Of a DNA stretch of 64,000 nt, positions 48,693 to 59,560 are shown piece after piece. Origin of the DNA: Saccharomycopsis malanga (Eukaryota > Ascomycota > Saccharomycetes > Ascoideales > Saccharomycopsidaceae); NCBI GenBank assembly GCA_004014935.1, contig CP025321.1, positions 496,001-560,000 of the forward strand, written 5' to 3'. Position 1 is the stretch's first letter, and each line of letters opens with the position of its first letter. Under the pieces are notes generated by a model that did no database searches, had not been told where the DNA came from, and saw nothing but the letters and a program-made list of their open reading frames with translations. The position numbers and the translations under genes are program-made.

Positions 48693-51600
48693 ATGGATAG
48701 ACGAAAAACAATAGCTGGCTCTGATGGGGTAAAGTCGCGGAGAGTTCTCACGCCGCCAAGCACGTTTCTTGTATGTATAATCGCTGGAAGTTAAGGATGC
48801 GAATTGGCCATGTAAACATTGAGGATCACTAACAATACGAAGAAAAACAGTATTTCAGGCCAACGATCAGTGTCTAGTTCAGCGGAAAAAGCATCTGGGT
48901 TGTCGAGAGTCAAGGTTCTGTCAGAAAACAGGCTTACAGGAAGTGTTATGGAGGGTAGATCAGGTTTAAGACCGAGCCCCAATATTGTTCGAGGATCTAC
49001 TGTAGGACAGAGGACAACCAACAGAAGTGTTAGTTACGCACTGAATAAACAGTCCTTACCACCAGGAAGTAAAGAGAAAAACGAAACCACCAGCATTCCA
49101 AGGAGTAAAAGTGTAACCTTTTCAGGAAGAAGAAGTTTAGCTGGAGTTGGGAGTAGAAACAATGAAGCATCAAATGGAGCTAAACATAGTAGAGCAGTAG
49201 TATCACCGCTACAAGCGAGCGAAATTGTAGAACGTAAGGAGGAAGTTGACGAGGAAAAGCAAAAGTTGCAACGTATCATAGTTAAACTACAAGAAAAGTT
49301 GCATACAATGTCAACGGAAATTGAGCAACTACAAGGACAAGTGCTGGGTTTGGAAAAGCAGAATGTAAGTTTGAAGGAAGCAGCCGAAGCGAACGAAGAC
49401 AACTTCGAGATGTTGACTATTGATAAGGAATATCTCGATGAGCAAAACCAGTTACTTAACTCCAAATTGGAAACGTTGAATAATGAATATAATCAATTGA
49501 AACATCAATTTGAGGACCTACAAGCCCAATTTTCTCATAGTAGTAAATCTGAAAGTAATATAAATGAAAATGTGTTTGAAAGGAACGAGAAGTTGGAGCT
49601 TGCGTTGGTTCGATTACGTCAAGTGTCTGAAGAACGGGAAACCGAACTTGTAAATAAGATTGACACGTTGGAGTCAGATATTAAAATGGCGAAAGATTAT
49701 AAAGAGAAATATGAGCTGGTTTCTCATGAGTTGGAAGACGCACACAACTTGATTGCAGAGTTGAAGGCTCAAATGGAGTTTTTGGCAGAGTCTGCGGAGT
49801 TGATCGAGACGTTGACAGAGAAAAATTTCAATTTGAATGAAGAAAACATCAAGTTGAAAGACACAGTGGTAGAATTGGAAGATTTGAGGGATTTGGCCAA
49901 TGATTTGGAAGAAGCACATAATGAGTCTGAAAAAGAGCTCAAACGAGACATTGAAAGGTTGAAGAAAATCGTGGAAAATGACCAACTTGAAATTGAAGCC
50001 TTCAAACGCAAAACCAAACAGTTTGAGAATTTGATCAACAACCAGAAACAGAAATATAATGAGGAAATCTCCAACAGTCGTGCTGAATTGTCAGGTCTTT
50101 TGCAGAATAGCACACAATATGATGTCAATGCTGAGTTGTTACAAAACAAAATCAATGATTTGAATTTCAAAATCAATAAATTGGAATCTATAGCATTCAA
50201 GAGTGATTTGAGAGCTCGAATCCTTCAACAGGATGTCGCTAATGAGTCTCAAATGAAAGAGACGTTCGAATCTTTTTTGAAAGAATTTATCTTGACCACT
50301 CGAGGCACTCACGATCCACAATATCAACAGCTTATCAATTGTGGCGAACTTATCAAATGTACTAACATTATACCATCTCTCATCGAGTTAGCTCAGATAA
50401 TCAGTACTATATTACTCGACGAGAACAAACTGTTGGGCTGTTCTTATGTCATGGCTGCTAAAGATTTTTTAGGGCTAAAAAGTGTATTTTCCATCTTGCT
50501 AGCGAAGTTTAAGTATGGAGACGATATCAATGATTTCAAGAACGTCTATGAGTCTTTAAATAACGTATATTCCCACATGAAAAATCTTTCCATGCAGTTA
50601 TCAGACATGGAGCTCAACGAAAGCTTGAATGATAGTTTATCTTATATTGTTGGTGCCATCAAACTTAGTGATGGTCAGTCTAAAATAACAAAAGTCGATT
50701 CGTCTGATCTTTTCACAGAGATATTGCAATGGCCATATTTTAACTTTAAAAATATCGAAGTGTTTGGTTATCAACTAGTTATACTTTCTGGAATACTGAA
50801 GATCTCTCTCAACTTTTTACAAGCCATAGCTGAGTATACGGACAGCGATGTGTCTGTGACCTTAGAGAAGAGTAGTCTGCACATTACTAGTGGCTTGACT
50901 GAGTTGTCCAAACGGTTCCGTACCTTATTGGTAGTAGTTGAAAAGCAATTGCAGATCGTAGATGGTCATCGTAAGAGTAAAGTAGAAATGTTGAACGTTC
51001 TTGACAAAACTATATTTCTTACTGATCTAAACGAATTGAACACCATTCTTTCAAAAATATGCGACATAAAACAGAAAATTGAACATGAAAGTTATTCCTT
51101 TACCTCTGAATTGGAAAAAGATTTCACTACTGTGTTTGACAGTCTTATAAACGAAGATAATGTTTTAGCAACATATATTTCCAAAGTCGATGATATCATA
51201 GGTAAATTAACCTTAACATCTTATGAAACTAAAGATCTCAGTGACTCGCCTACTTCCTATCACAAAATTTTAAGCACTTACTTGGAAAACTCCACGCAGA
51301 CCCATTTAAACATAGAAGAAATAAATGCTTTCAAAACGAAACTTTCTGACATGTCTATAAGTTTAGATGAGAAAGACCGGTTGATCTCGGAATTGAGCCT
51401 CAAGATAAACCTTTTAAAAGGAAAGTTAGATATTCAGAATGAAAAAGACGGCCAAATTGCCTCTTTGGAAAAGGATGTTAATAACTATGTGGAAGAAAAT
51501 AGCAGACAAAAGAAAGTTATCAAAGAATTGCTAACTACAACTGAGAAGCAAGGAATGGAATTGAAGAAAAAGTTACGAAACAAAGACTTGATTGGCGATT

Positions 51601-52025
51601 TTGACACCATCTTCGAAGAAAAAGAGTTCTGCTCAAAGTTAACTTTGATGTCAGAGATCCAATCTATGAGATATCTTGTTCATTATCTAATGGTTCAGCA
51701 GCAATCAAGGAAAAACACCAAGGCAATTTTCGGGATTCCTACAGATTATAGCTGGCTACACAATGCTACAAGAGGATCATCCAATCTTTTACCACACCAC
51801 CAAAAGCTACAAAGTTTGACAAATGATTACTTGTTCAAGCTTGCCTCAGTGACAAAACTTAACCCCATTACTAGACCAAAGTCTGACAAGGATCTCTTTT
51901 CCTGGAAACCTAAGAAAGCTGCTCTTGATTACTACAATTCAACAATGGATAATGAAATACACCAGTACAAGGGCCTAAAGCAAGCATTAATTACTTCTTT
52001 CAAAATGGAATCTCATTACAAATAG
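48693..52025 (+). CDS. NIP100: Dynactin p150 (Nip100) homologue without a CAP-Gly domain, one intron
   Basis: Exon 1 is 48693-48770 (MDRRKTIAGSDGVKSRRVLT PPSTFL). The donor is GTATGT at 48771, the branch CACTAAC at 48827-48833, and the in-frame acceptor AG at 48841-48842, giving 1086 residues. There is a basic Ser-rich N-terminus, then coiled coil. Stretches align with vertebrate p150Glued: DNFEMLTIDKEYLDEQNQLL (DAIEMATLDKEMAEERAE), LALVRLRQVSEERETEL (DALVRMRDLS), and ETLTEKNFNLNEENIKLKD then LEDLRDLANDLEEAHNESEKE. The conserved dynactin-domain region follows at about 450-800 and a second coiled coil after it. p150 is the dynein-binding arm of dynactin. No CAP-Gly domain (GKNDG motif) is present in exon 1 or the 600 bases upstream. 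Without the intron the frame has no ATG before residue 44. Confidence 0.82.
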
Positions 52026-52070
52026 CTAGCATAACATAGAAATAATAATACATCACAATTTCTGGATGAA

Positions 52071-52763
52071 TTACTGGTACGACTCTAAGATTTCCTTAGC
52101 CTTCTCACTTTTGAATATTTCGTTGACATTCTTCTGGATTTCAGGCGTCGAACCAGTCGATATGATAGAAGTAAGTAACGATTGTAATCTAACACCAATA
52201 CGCTCACTCTTCTCGACAGACAACTCCCGTATCAAATCCCAACCTTTTTCTTCATCAAATACCGTGTAGGCCTTGCCATTGTGCCTTATAAAGTTGGACA
52301 AGGCATATATAGCCTTAACTCTCAAGGCCTCCGCGTTGTCGGTATTTCTGGCAATACGTATCAAGTCAGACACAGCATATCTATACTTGAGCAAATCTTC
52401 CTGACTCTTGACATTATTCTGAACAGCAGTACCAATAACAGAACAGGCATACTTTCTAAGAATTTCTTCCTCAGCATGTAACTGTTTCAATAAAGGTTCC
52501 CAAAGCTTGAGATTCTCAATGTTGTTCGCATTGTCCAAGTTTTCAATCAACATCTCAAAGTTGTCAAATGCAATTTCCTTGGCCTCAAGCTCCGCCTCTG
52601 AATTGGTGATAACAACCATAGCCTGTTTCATAAGCGTTGGCTCATCTGGACCACCAGCACCAAAAAGCTCAGCAAGAGCCTTTGGATCTGGTGCTCCAAT
52701 CTTTTTCATAGTTTCCTGGTCCCCATTAGCAGAGGCAATAGACCACTGAAGTAATTTTTCCAT
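52071..52763 (-). CDS. FES1: Hsp70 nucleotide exchange factor Fes1
   Basis: A 230-residue all-helical ARM-type protein that releases ADP from cytosolic Hsp70 (Ssa). Signatures are EKLLQWSIASANGD at the N-terminus, PDPKALAELFGAGGPDEPTL, and LWEPLLKQL then LRKYACSVIGTAVQNN, followed by KAIYALSNFIRHN. These are the Fes1/HspBP1 core. It is shorter than S. cerevisiae Fes1 (290) at the C-terminus. It converges with NIP100, with only 45 bases between the stops, so the two transcripts probably overlap. Confidence 0.94.
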   Translation of the reverse strand: MEKLLQWSIASANGDQETMKKIGAPDPKALAELFGAGGPDEPTLMKQAMVVITNSEAELEAKEIAFDNFEMLIENLDNANNIENLKLWEPLLKQLHAEEEILRKYACSVIGTAVQNNVKSQEDLLKYRYAVSDLIRIARNTDNAEALRVKAIYALSNFIRHNGKAYTVFDEEKGWDLIRELSVEKSERIGVRLQSLLTSIISTGSTPEIQKNVNEIFKSEKAKEILESYQ

Positions 52764-53113
52764 TTTTTGCTACCTAATAAGTAAAGTTGATTAGTGTTAT
52801 TCGATTATTAGAAGATTTGCATCGTATACTGTCTCTTATATATGCTAATATAAATTTTTCAGTCCGCTCATCGAGCAGTTGCTAGAATGTTCTAGAACCA
52901 AAAAAAGCTAAAGTTGCGATATTGAAGGGAAACCTTTATGATGGCATTACTAACTGTTCACATTTTTCCATATTTACAAATCTAAACGTGACTTATTGAA
53001 GCAGCACTTAATGCTAATCTAGAGACATTTATTATACACGGAGAATAAATAGTTCCTCCAGCAGCTATTGATTCTATGTTACAGTAAAAAATTTCGACAC
53101 AAGAAGGATTTGC
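52764..53113. other. FES1 promoter
   Basis: GAATGTTCTAGAACC near 52885 contains inverted NTTCN units (TTCTAGAA), a heat-shock-element-like site that suits an Hsp70 co-chaperone gene. No gene seen. Confidence 0.5.
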
Positions 53114-54781
53114 TTAGTCCTTTTTCCAGTCAATGATTATGGTTTCGGACTTGTTGTAGGACACACATAGTTTGTTGGAATCCGAGCTCCATGACACGCA
53201 GGAGACATAATCACTATCATCGTTTTTATCAGCAGCTTTTTCCGGCTGATATTGGGCCACGGTTCGAAGATGGCCAACCTTACGAAACTGTGTATTTTCA
53301 TTATTGAAACTACTAATGAGCGGGTCGAGAGTTGCAGAAGAAACATCGAAAATTGATACAATTCCTTCTTCGGTCGCTACTGCATACCACTTGTTGTCAG
53401 GAGAAAGTGCAGATTCAAAAATAGGCACGCCGTCCAAGAAACTAGCAAGCAAAAGCTCGCCAGAATAAACATCCCATACTCTTACGGAACCATCCAAAGA
53501 GCTACTAAGTATAAGAGGCTTTTCAGCACTTGGCTGCAACCAATCAGCACTTACGATACCCTGATCGTGGCCCAATAACACTTGAGCACTAGACGTGGAA
53601 TTGCCTTTCCATATCCGCACAGTGGTATCGTCCGAACCGCTCGCTAGAAGCTGTAAATGCTTACTATATTTAAGACTGCCTATAGGGGCGGTGTGACCGT
53701 GAAGAAAGCCAATCGGCGTTCTTTCGGTAACCTGAAAAAGAGCAATAGTTCCATTCAAGCCAGGAATGGCAAACTTGGCATTATCAAGCCAGGTTGCGTC
53801 GGTCCCTAATGAAACAAAATTTGCTTCTGTTTGCTGGACAGTAGTGGAGGAAGCATGTGATTTGAGAAACTCGTAATCTATATGTTGTATTGCCGTGCCG
53901 GAGTTTGCATCCCATATTATTGTATTGTTCTGGCCGTCCTGAGTTAAAATAAATGTGCTGTCTTCGTTCCATTTGACAGATATTATTGCTGAATGATGCA
54001 AAGTTAGCACGTTTCTGAGCTTACCCTCTGCTGTCCATAATCTCAACTCGCCATTTTCTGAACCAGTAAGTAAAAAGTGTCCTTTAGGTGCCCATGAAAC
54101 TACAGTGATTTCTTCCTTCTCCCCACCGGGACCTACAGAAAGGTCTACAGAAACACCCAACGGGTGTGTTAATGTCACCGTTTCCTGTATGGTGTCGCCT
54201 GTGTCTTGTAGAACAGCAATTTTAGCAGTAGAGTTATGTTCTCCCCAAGAGAGAACAGGGGGAGCTACGGGATTCCAGTTTGCCGATAAGCTCGGGCTAA
54301 ATGCTTTAGATTTCGTTAGCACTTGGATAAATTCCTCTTCTTGTTTACTAGTGTTCTGAATCGAGACTTTAATATCATTATTTGCCCGACTCTGGCTATT
54401 ATTACTTGTATTGTTAGTTGCCTCTTCTGGCTGGTCCTGGCTCTCAGAAACGGCTTCAGGGCCGCTCAAGGCAAATCTACCAGTAAATTTTATTTTATCT
54501 TGCGGGTTTTTATCTATAGCACCAAACAAGTTAAACAGATTTTCCAATTCTTTCTTGGTTTTAAGCTGCCCTTTTTCATTTACCAAGTTCTCCTCTTCAC
54601 AATATAATATACCTTTTTGAACTAAATCCACTAGACATCCTATATGGATCCTGCTGCTATAGCGCTCGTCTAGCTCATGAATTTTGGTTTCGTCTTGTAA
54701 AGCGAATGCTGTAACTTCATGACCAGCCTCCTGTAAATAGCGCCATATTAGATAATTAAGCTCCTCACTAGTCACTGACAT
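53114..54781 (-). CDS. SIF2: Set3 complex WD-repeat protein Sif2 (TBL1 family)
   Basis: A 555-residue protein. A LisH-type N-terminus (LNYLIWRYLQEAGHEVTAFA, residues 8-27) mediates oligomerisation. A polar linker follows to about residue 190, then a C-terminal seven-to-eight-bladed WD40 propeller with repeats such as LTGSENGELRLW, LASGSDDTTVRIW and LSSSLDGSVRVWDV. This is the architecture of yeast Sif2 and human TBL1. Sif2 is a scaffold of the Set3C histone deacetylase complex, which represses early meiotic genes among others. The start ATG is immediately before the LisH motif. Confidence 0.88.
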   Translation of the reverse strand: MSVTSEELNYLIWRYLQEAGHEVTAFALQDETKIHELDERYSSRIHIGCLVDLVQKGILYCEEENLVNEKGQLKTKKELENLFNLFGAIDKNPQDKIKFTGRFALSGPEAVSESQDQPEEATNNTSNNSQSRANNDIKVSIQNTSKQEEEFIQVLTKSKAFSPSLSANWNPVAPPVLSWGEHNSTAKIAVLQDTGDTIQETVTLTHPLGVSVDLSVGPGGEKEEITVVSWAPKGHFLLTGSENGELRLWTAEGKLRNVLTLHHSAIISVKWNEDSTFILTQDGQNNTIIWDANSGTAIQHIDYEFLKSHASSTTVQQTEANFVSLGTDATWLDNAKFAIPGLNGTIALFQVTERTPIGFLHGHTAPIGSLKYSKHLQLLASGSDDTTVRIWKGNSTSSAQVLLGHDQGIVSADWLQPSAEKPLILSSSLDGSVRVWDVYSGELLLASFLDGVPIFESALSPDNKWYAVATEEGIVSIFDVSSATLDPLISSFNNENTQFRKVGHLRTVAQYQPEKAADKNDDSDYVSCVSWSSDSNKLCVSYNKSETIIIDWKKD

Positions 54782-55169
54782 CGCACTTTTCCCATAGATT
54801 GGGTTTTATTATCAAAAGGCTTAATGTTATTGTATTTAACGCTTTAATTAGTCGTCGCTTTGTATATAAACAATTGTTTCTAATTATGGATTATTTGATA
54901 CTTTTCTTTCAGCACCACATCCACACACCACATCCTTGCATGTAACACCTAAACATCTTGTCATCCACACACCAGGGCTCGTCATTGAACAGATCAACAC
55001 TTGGAGCTGTTTTGATGAATAACTATACTATATATACAGAGTTTCAAGCCGGTTAGTCAATTAGGGTGATTAGTGGCTGCTATTGGTGGTATTTTGAGTG
55101 GACGCTTTTGTTTAGCGAGTCCTGTTTGAAATTGTTGAGTCGAACAAGGAATAGCTGATATATCCAAAG
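54782..55169. promoter_or_regulatory. Divergent SIF2/EXO84 promoter
   Basis: Contains CACACCACATCC-like repeats (54914-54970) of the kind bound by Rap1-like factors, and a TATATATA near 55030. No gene seen. Confidence 0.35.
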
Positions 55170-57182
55170 ATGCTCTCGGCAAAGGAAAATGCATCTCTTA
55201 GGAAAAGTAGGGCCCCAGTGGGTGACTGGCGAAACTATAGCAAAGGCAGAGCGCCCCACGCCAACCCGTATGCCAATTTCCAAGTCGATGCGGATGACAA
55301 GACATTGAATATACCAAAAGTTCCTAGCCATGATAAGCAAAAGATTATGCGACGTCTTTCTACAAAAGTGGATGGACCGATTGGTCCAGATTTGGCAAGT
55401 ATGCCATCGTTACCACCAGCGGCATTGGATATGATTGCAGAGCAACAGCTGTCGGATAATGTGAGTGTGCACAACCAACAATTCGAAAGACAGCCAGCGA
55501 GAGGGCGCAATAAAGCCGGTAGTTTTTCTGAGCCTTTTGCTGATCCGAATTTTGATGCTTATCGCTATGTCATATCCAGATTAGCCCAAGCCAAGGCAGC
55601 AGATGTAGAAGAGTTTACCACACAATTGGCCGCAATGGGAGAGAGGATAGATGAAGATATCAAAAATAATGTCAACAAAAGCTATGAGAAAATATTAATA
55701 GTATCTAATGATTTGAGTTCTACAGAACAAGAATTGAAAACATTGAAAAGCACAGTTTCCACTCTCCAGGAAATAACCAACCAGATGAAAGAGGTTGCTG
55801 AGGCACGTCTTGAAATAGAACAAGAAAACGGTACCAAGGAAAGTTCCAGAAAAGAGTTGAGCAGTAATTCAGGAAGACGTAACAGAAGTAGTGTCATGAT
55901 ACTAGAGAAGCGGTGGGTGGATGAGTTAAATAGTTTGTTTAAGCATGTAGAAGGAGCTCAGAAGTTTCTTACTGCTATTCCATCAAGACACGTTTTAGCA
56001 GAAAGTGGAAGATGGTTTGAATTGAATGCAGCTACCTGGAGACCGCTTCAGCCATGTCATTTATTCATATTGAATGACCATGTATTGATAGCGGCCAGTA
56101 AGAAGAAGAGAAACAATCAAGGCCAGACAAGATCTAAATTGGTAGCAGAACAATGTTGGCCTGTAAGAGAAGTAAAACTAATAGAAATCCCCAATGTCAG
56201 ATCGTCTCAAAATGACGGGGAAGATTTCTTTACTATCAATTTCAAATATCATGGCTCCAGCTATATATACCAAACAGACAGGAAAGACCAATATACAAAA
56301 GTGACTTCTGCCTTCAAGAAGGCCCAGTCGCAAATTAGAGATATAACTGAGCAGGAAACCTTGAAACAACGCCAGCTAAGAGACTCCATGTCAATTCTCT
56401 CCGCTAGCGACAAGTCGGGAAAACGTAATTCCAACTTGCTCCAGGACTTGAGTGCCAGAATGCATACCAGAACCATCAACATTGATAATTCGAGAATATT
56501 GCGTAGTTTGCGTGATATTGACGACTTAATTGATGAAATAGACATTAATATTGCACATCACAAATTTGGAGAAGCGGTGGAATTGATCCGTGTGTGTGCT
56601 GAACAAATTGAAGAAAGAAGAGCTGAAGTCAAAAAGACTGGTAATGATGAATCTTCGGAGGAAGTGTTGGTGTTGTTAGATGTGTTGAAAATGAAACTTG
56701 ACCAAAGACAAAACCAACTAGAATCGGCATTGGTGTTTGAAATCAACGACGAACTAAATACCACCGACGATATCAACGAGTTTATCTTTTTCTTGAAAAG
56801 TCTAGACCTGACTGCCCTTGCTAAGGAAAACTTGTTGCTTTCCCGGAGCAGACTCATCACTAAACTCATTGGTGAGGTTTCCTTTGAGGGCGATTTGCCA
56901 GACTATATTACACAGGTCTCTTTAATAAGGTTTCAGACCATCAAAGCCACTATTTCATTATATAAAGAAAGCTTCCCCGAGCCTGACTACTCAAGTGATA
57001 TTATTAAATGGTGTACGGAGGAAGTCAAAAAACATTCTGATTTGCTCAAAAAACAACTTTACGACGTCAAGGTCGACTCTCCTATCCACAAGACCTGCAT
57101 TGACATAACGAAAAAACAGGCAGGCGATTTGAAGCTCTCTGGTCTCGACGTCGACTTCTTGCTCGAGTCAATATATTCTTAG
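55170..57182 (+). CDS. EXO84: Exocyst subunit Exo84
   Basis: A 670-residue protein. After a basic N-terminal region comes the helical Vps51/Exo84 segment (FDAYRYVISRLAQAKAADVE, about residue 130). A PH-like domain covers about 270-400 (RWFELNAATWRPLQPCHLFI LNDHVLIAA). The helical C-terminal Exo84 domain starts RSLRDIDDLIDEIDINIAHH, followed by KFGEAVELI. This order is that of Exo84, part of the octameric complex that tethers secretory vesicles at the plasma membrane. The S. cerevisiae protein is 753 residues. CTG encodes leucine in the conserved LDLTALAKENLL. Confidence 0.93.
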   Translation: MLSAKENASLRKSRAPVGDWRNYSKGRAPHANPYANFQVDADDKTLNIPKVPSHDKQKIMRRLSTKVDGPIGPDLASMPSLPPAALDMIAEQQLSDNVSVHNQQFERQPARGRNKAGSFSEPFADPNFDAYRYVISRLAQAKAADVEEFTTQLAAMGERIDEDIKNNVNKSYEKILIVSNDLSSTEQELKTLKSTVSTLQEITNQMKEVAEARLEIEQENGTKESSRKELSSNSGRRNRSSVMILEKRWVDELNSLFKHVEGAQKFLTAIPSRHVLAESGRWFELNAATWRPLQPCHLFILNDHVLIAASKKKRNNQGQTRSKLVAEQCWPVREVKLIEIPNVRSSQNDGEDFFTINFKYHGSSYIYQTDRKDQYTKVTSAFKKAQSQIRDITEQETLKQRQLRDSMSILSASDKSGKRNSNLLQDLSARMHTRTINIDNSRILRSLRDIDDLIDEIDINIAHHKFGEAVELIRVCAEQIEERRAEVKKTGNDESSEEVLVLLDVLKMKLDQRQNQLESALVFEINDELNTTDDINEFIFFLKSLDLTALAKENLLLSRSRLITKLIGEVSFEGDLPDYITQVSLIRFQTIKATISLYKESFPEPDYSSDIIKWCTEEVKKHSDLLKKQLYDVKVDSPIHKTCIDITKKQAGDLKLSGLDVDFLLESIYS

Positions 57183-57939
57183 TTATAAATATATGGTGGT
57201 GATTTGTAACTGTTTTTGGTTGTCAAGTTACTTTGTATGATATTCATGATACTGTATGTTATTGTAAGTCAAAATTCTGCTATTAAAAATTCAGTTGTTG
57301 GTATTTTTTTTCCGCTTTTCAAGTAAATCAAGGTCTAACCGAACATCCACAGATGAAGTTTTCAGAAAATTTTCTCAGCAATATCTTCAATTACTAGCCA
57401 TTTGTTGATATTGAACCAGTACTTTTTATTCACATTTAAACGGGCAACAAATTCTCCTTCTTTTTTTCTTTCATTCTCATTTCTTTACATTTTAAAAAAT
57501 TAATATACAATTCTCTTAAAACGCTGCAAGGAAGGTTTACAAGTTGTGTAAGTGATGCAAAGTATGAGCATTTCAAATTAGAGCTTTATTATATTAGAAC
57601 ATAACGACAAGAAACTATTGATACGTAATCATTTTAAAGAGAAAAACCAAAAATGTTGGTTTAACAAGCCTCTATACATTTGCCTTTTTTTATACTGCTT
57701 GCCAGAATTGTTTTATTGGCTGTATTTCATGATATTCATTAAATACCGGCACTTTTCACTTGGTGCCTTTTCAATGGATACTATGAAAATGAAAAATCAG
57801 TCCGTACTATGAGACAATTTTAACAGTGAGGAAATACCAAACGCCATTGATTACTACTCAATAAACGCCTGGATTTTGGCTGTTTGACTGGTTTTCAAGA
57901 GCGCCAGGTTTGGAGAAATAGGTTTCAGAAGACTTTTCC
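57183..57939. other. Intergenic DNA between EXO84 and TFB4
   Basis: AT-rich. No gene or RNA seen; short frames lack similarity. Confidence 0.4.
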
Positions 57940-59046
57940 ATGGATGCCATTGCAGACACGACTATAGCGCAGGTTCCTGGGTTGCCTTCGCATGCTGCTG
58001 AGGATACTCCATCACTACTAGCGGTGGTGATAGAAACAAACCCCATGTTCTGGACGGTTCTTAGAGAAAAGGCTGATTTGAAAGAGGTTATAGAGGCTAT
58101 CACGGTCGCTTTAAATGCGCACCTTTCTATAAACAATTCCAACAAAGTGGTTGTTATTGCTGCGCATTCAAACTGTGCAAGGTTCGTCTTTCCCAGTCCT
58201 GAACCGCCAAAAATTGATGTTGTAAAGAAATCTGGCCATGTTTCCGGAGGACAAGGCAATGGAACTCAGAGTGCTTCGATGTCGCCTACTCCAAATGTAG
58301 GAGAAACTCTCGCTGAGCTGAAACGACATTTGAAAAGCAAAAACATATATCGTCAGTTCAAACTTGTAGATGAAACCGTATTGGATGGATTAGATGGCTT
58401 GTTCAACGACACTGTTCCTGACAAGTCCAAAACCAGTAGTACAGTTCCAGGAGCTCTTTCGATGGCGTTGGCATACATCAATCGAACTTGGCAAATCAAC
58501 GATGGACTTTCGATGAGCGCTCGTATGCTTGTCGTTAGTGTCTGCGATGACTCGTCAATGTCGTATATCCCTACAATGAACAGTATATTTGCTGCCCAGG
58601 GCATGAAAATCCCAATTGACGTGTGCAAGTTGGGCAACGACTCCACCTTCTTGCAACAGGCCTCAGACGTCACAGGTGGCATATATCTACTAGTGGCCGA
58701 CCCCCGTGGCTTGATTCAATACTTGTCGACAGTCTTTTTCATAGATCCGTCTATCAGAAACTTTGTAGCCTTGCCTGTGAACAATGACATTGATTTTAGA
58801 GCTTCTTGTTTCATGACAGGAAACATTGTTGACATAGGTTTTGTTTGCTCAGTCTGTCTATGTGTATTGAGTGCTGTTCCTGTTGATGAGAAATGCCCAA
58901 CGTGCGACAGTAGGTTTGATCCTCAAGCTTTGGATAAACTCAAAAGAAAACCAGTGGTTAATAAAAAAAAGGTATCAACTGCAGCTAATGGTAATGGTAG
59001 CACTGTCAACACACCTTCAAGAGCAAACACTCCAAGTGTATCATGA
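57940..59046 (+). CDS. TFB4: TFIIH core subunit Tfb4 (p34)
   Basis: A 368-residue protein. A von Willebrand A-like fold begins LLAVVIETNPMFWTVL and includes NKVVVIAAHSNCARFVFP. ...SALSMALAYINRT and RMLVVSVCDDSSMSYIPTMN follow. A C-terminal C4 zinc finger has CSVC and CPTC pairs (VCSVCLCVLSAVPVDEKCPT). These are hallmarks of Tfb4/p34, which pairs with Ssl1/p44 in TFIIH for promoter opening and nucleotide excision repair. The last 50 residues are Lys/Ser/Thr-rich and variable. Confidence 0.95.
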   Translation: MDAIADTTIAQVPGLPSHAAEDTPSLLAVVIETNPMFWTVLREKADLKEVIEAITVALNAHLSINNSNKVVVIAAHSNCARFVFPSPEPPKIDVVKKSGHVSGGQGNGTQSASMSPTPNVGETLAELKRHLKSKNIYRQFKLVDETVLDGLDGLFNDTVPDKSKTSSTVPGALSMALAYINRTWQINDGLSMSARMLVVSVCDDSSMSYIPTMNSIFAAQGMKIPIDVCKLGNDSTFLQQASDVTGGIYLLVADPRGLIQYLSTVFFIDPSIRNFVALPVNNDIDFRASCFMTGNIVDIGFVCSVCLCVLSAVPVDEKCPTCDSRFDPQALDKLKRKPVVNKKKVSTAANGNGSTVNTPSRANTPSVS

Positions 59047-59560
59047 TTGTATAGTTTTTCACTTTGTATTATATGGATTATTTTTCAAATGTTGATGTAA
59101 GAACATTTTTAGCTTTGTTGATGGATATGTTTTCGGTTTCAAAATGTTGATAGTTTGAGTAAGTTTTAGAATCATTTTCAAAGTTTCTGATAGGTTTACT
59201 CTATATGCCGTATTGACACTACAAGAAGCATTGTTAAAAGATATTTTTGTTATTGAGGATCTAAATATTAACATTGTTCACTTCCACATACACTGAATTT
59301 CAATCACTAGAGAAAGTCTAGATTGCCTTTTAGAACAGTGAATTGGACTAATCTTTTGTGCTTAAATTCGTAAACTATCATTAAAGGCCTTTATAATGCA
59401 ACATTCTCATGGTAAGTCCAACAAAATTTTGGATTTCTTCAATTTGCTCTATAAATTCATACATTTTCCTTCATTATTTCCAACTTTACAGGCACACTAC
59501 AATACAAATCCGTATAAATTACAGCATAGATTAGATCATATAAAATAAACGTTTGTCAAT
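59047..59560. other. Convergent intergenic region
   Basis: Short AT-rich 3' flanks of TFB4 and the Asterix gene. No gene seen. Confidence 0.4.
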
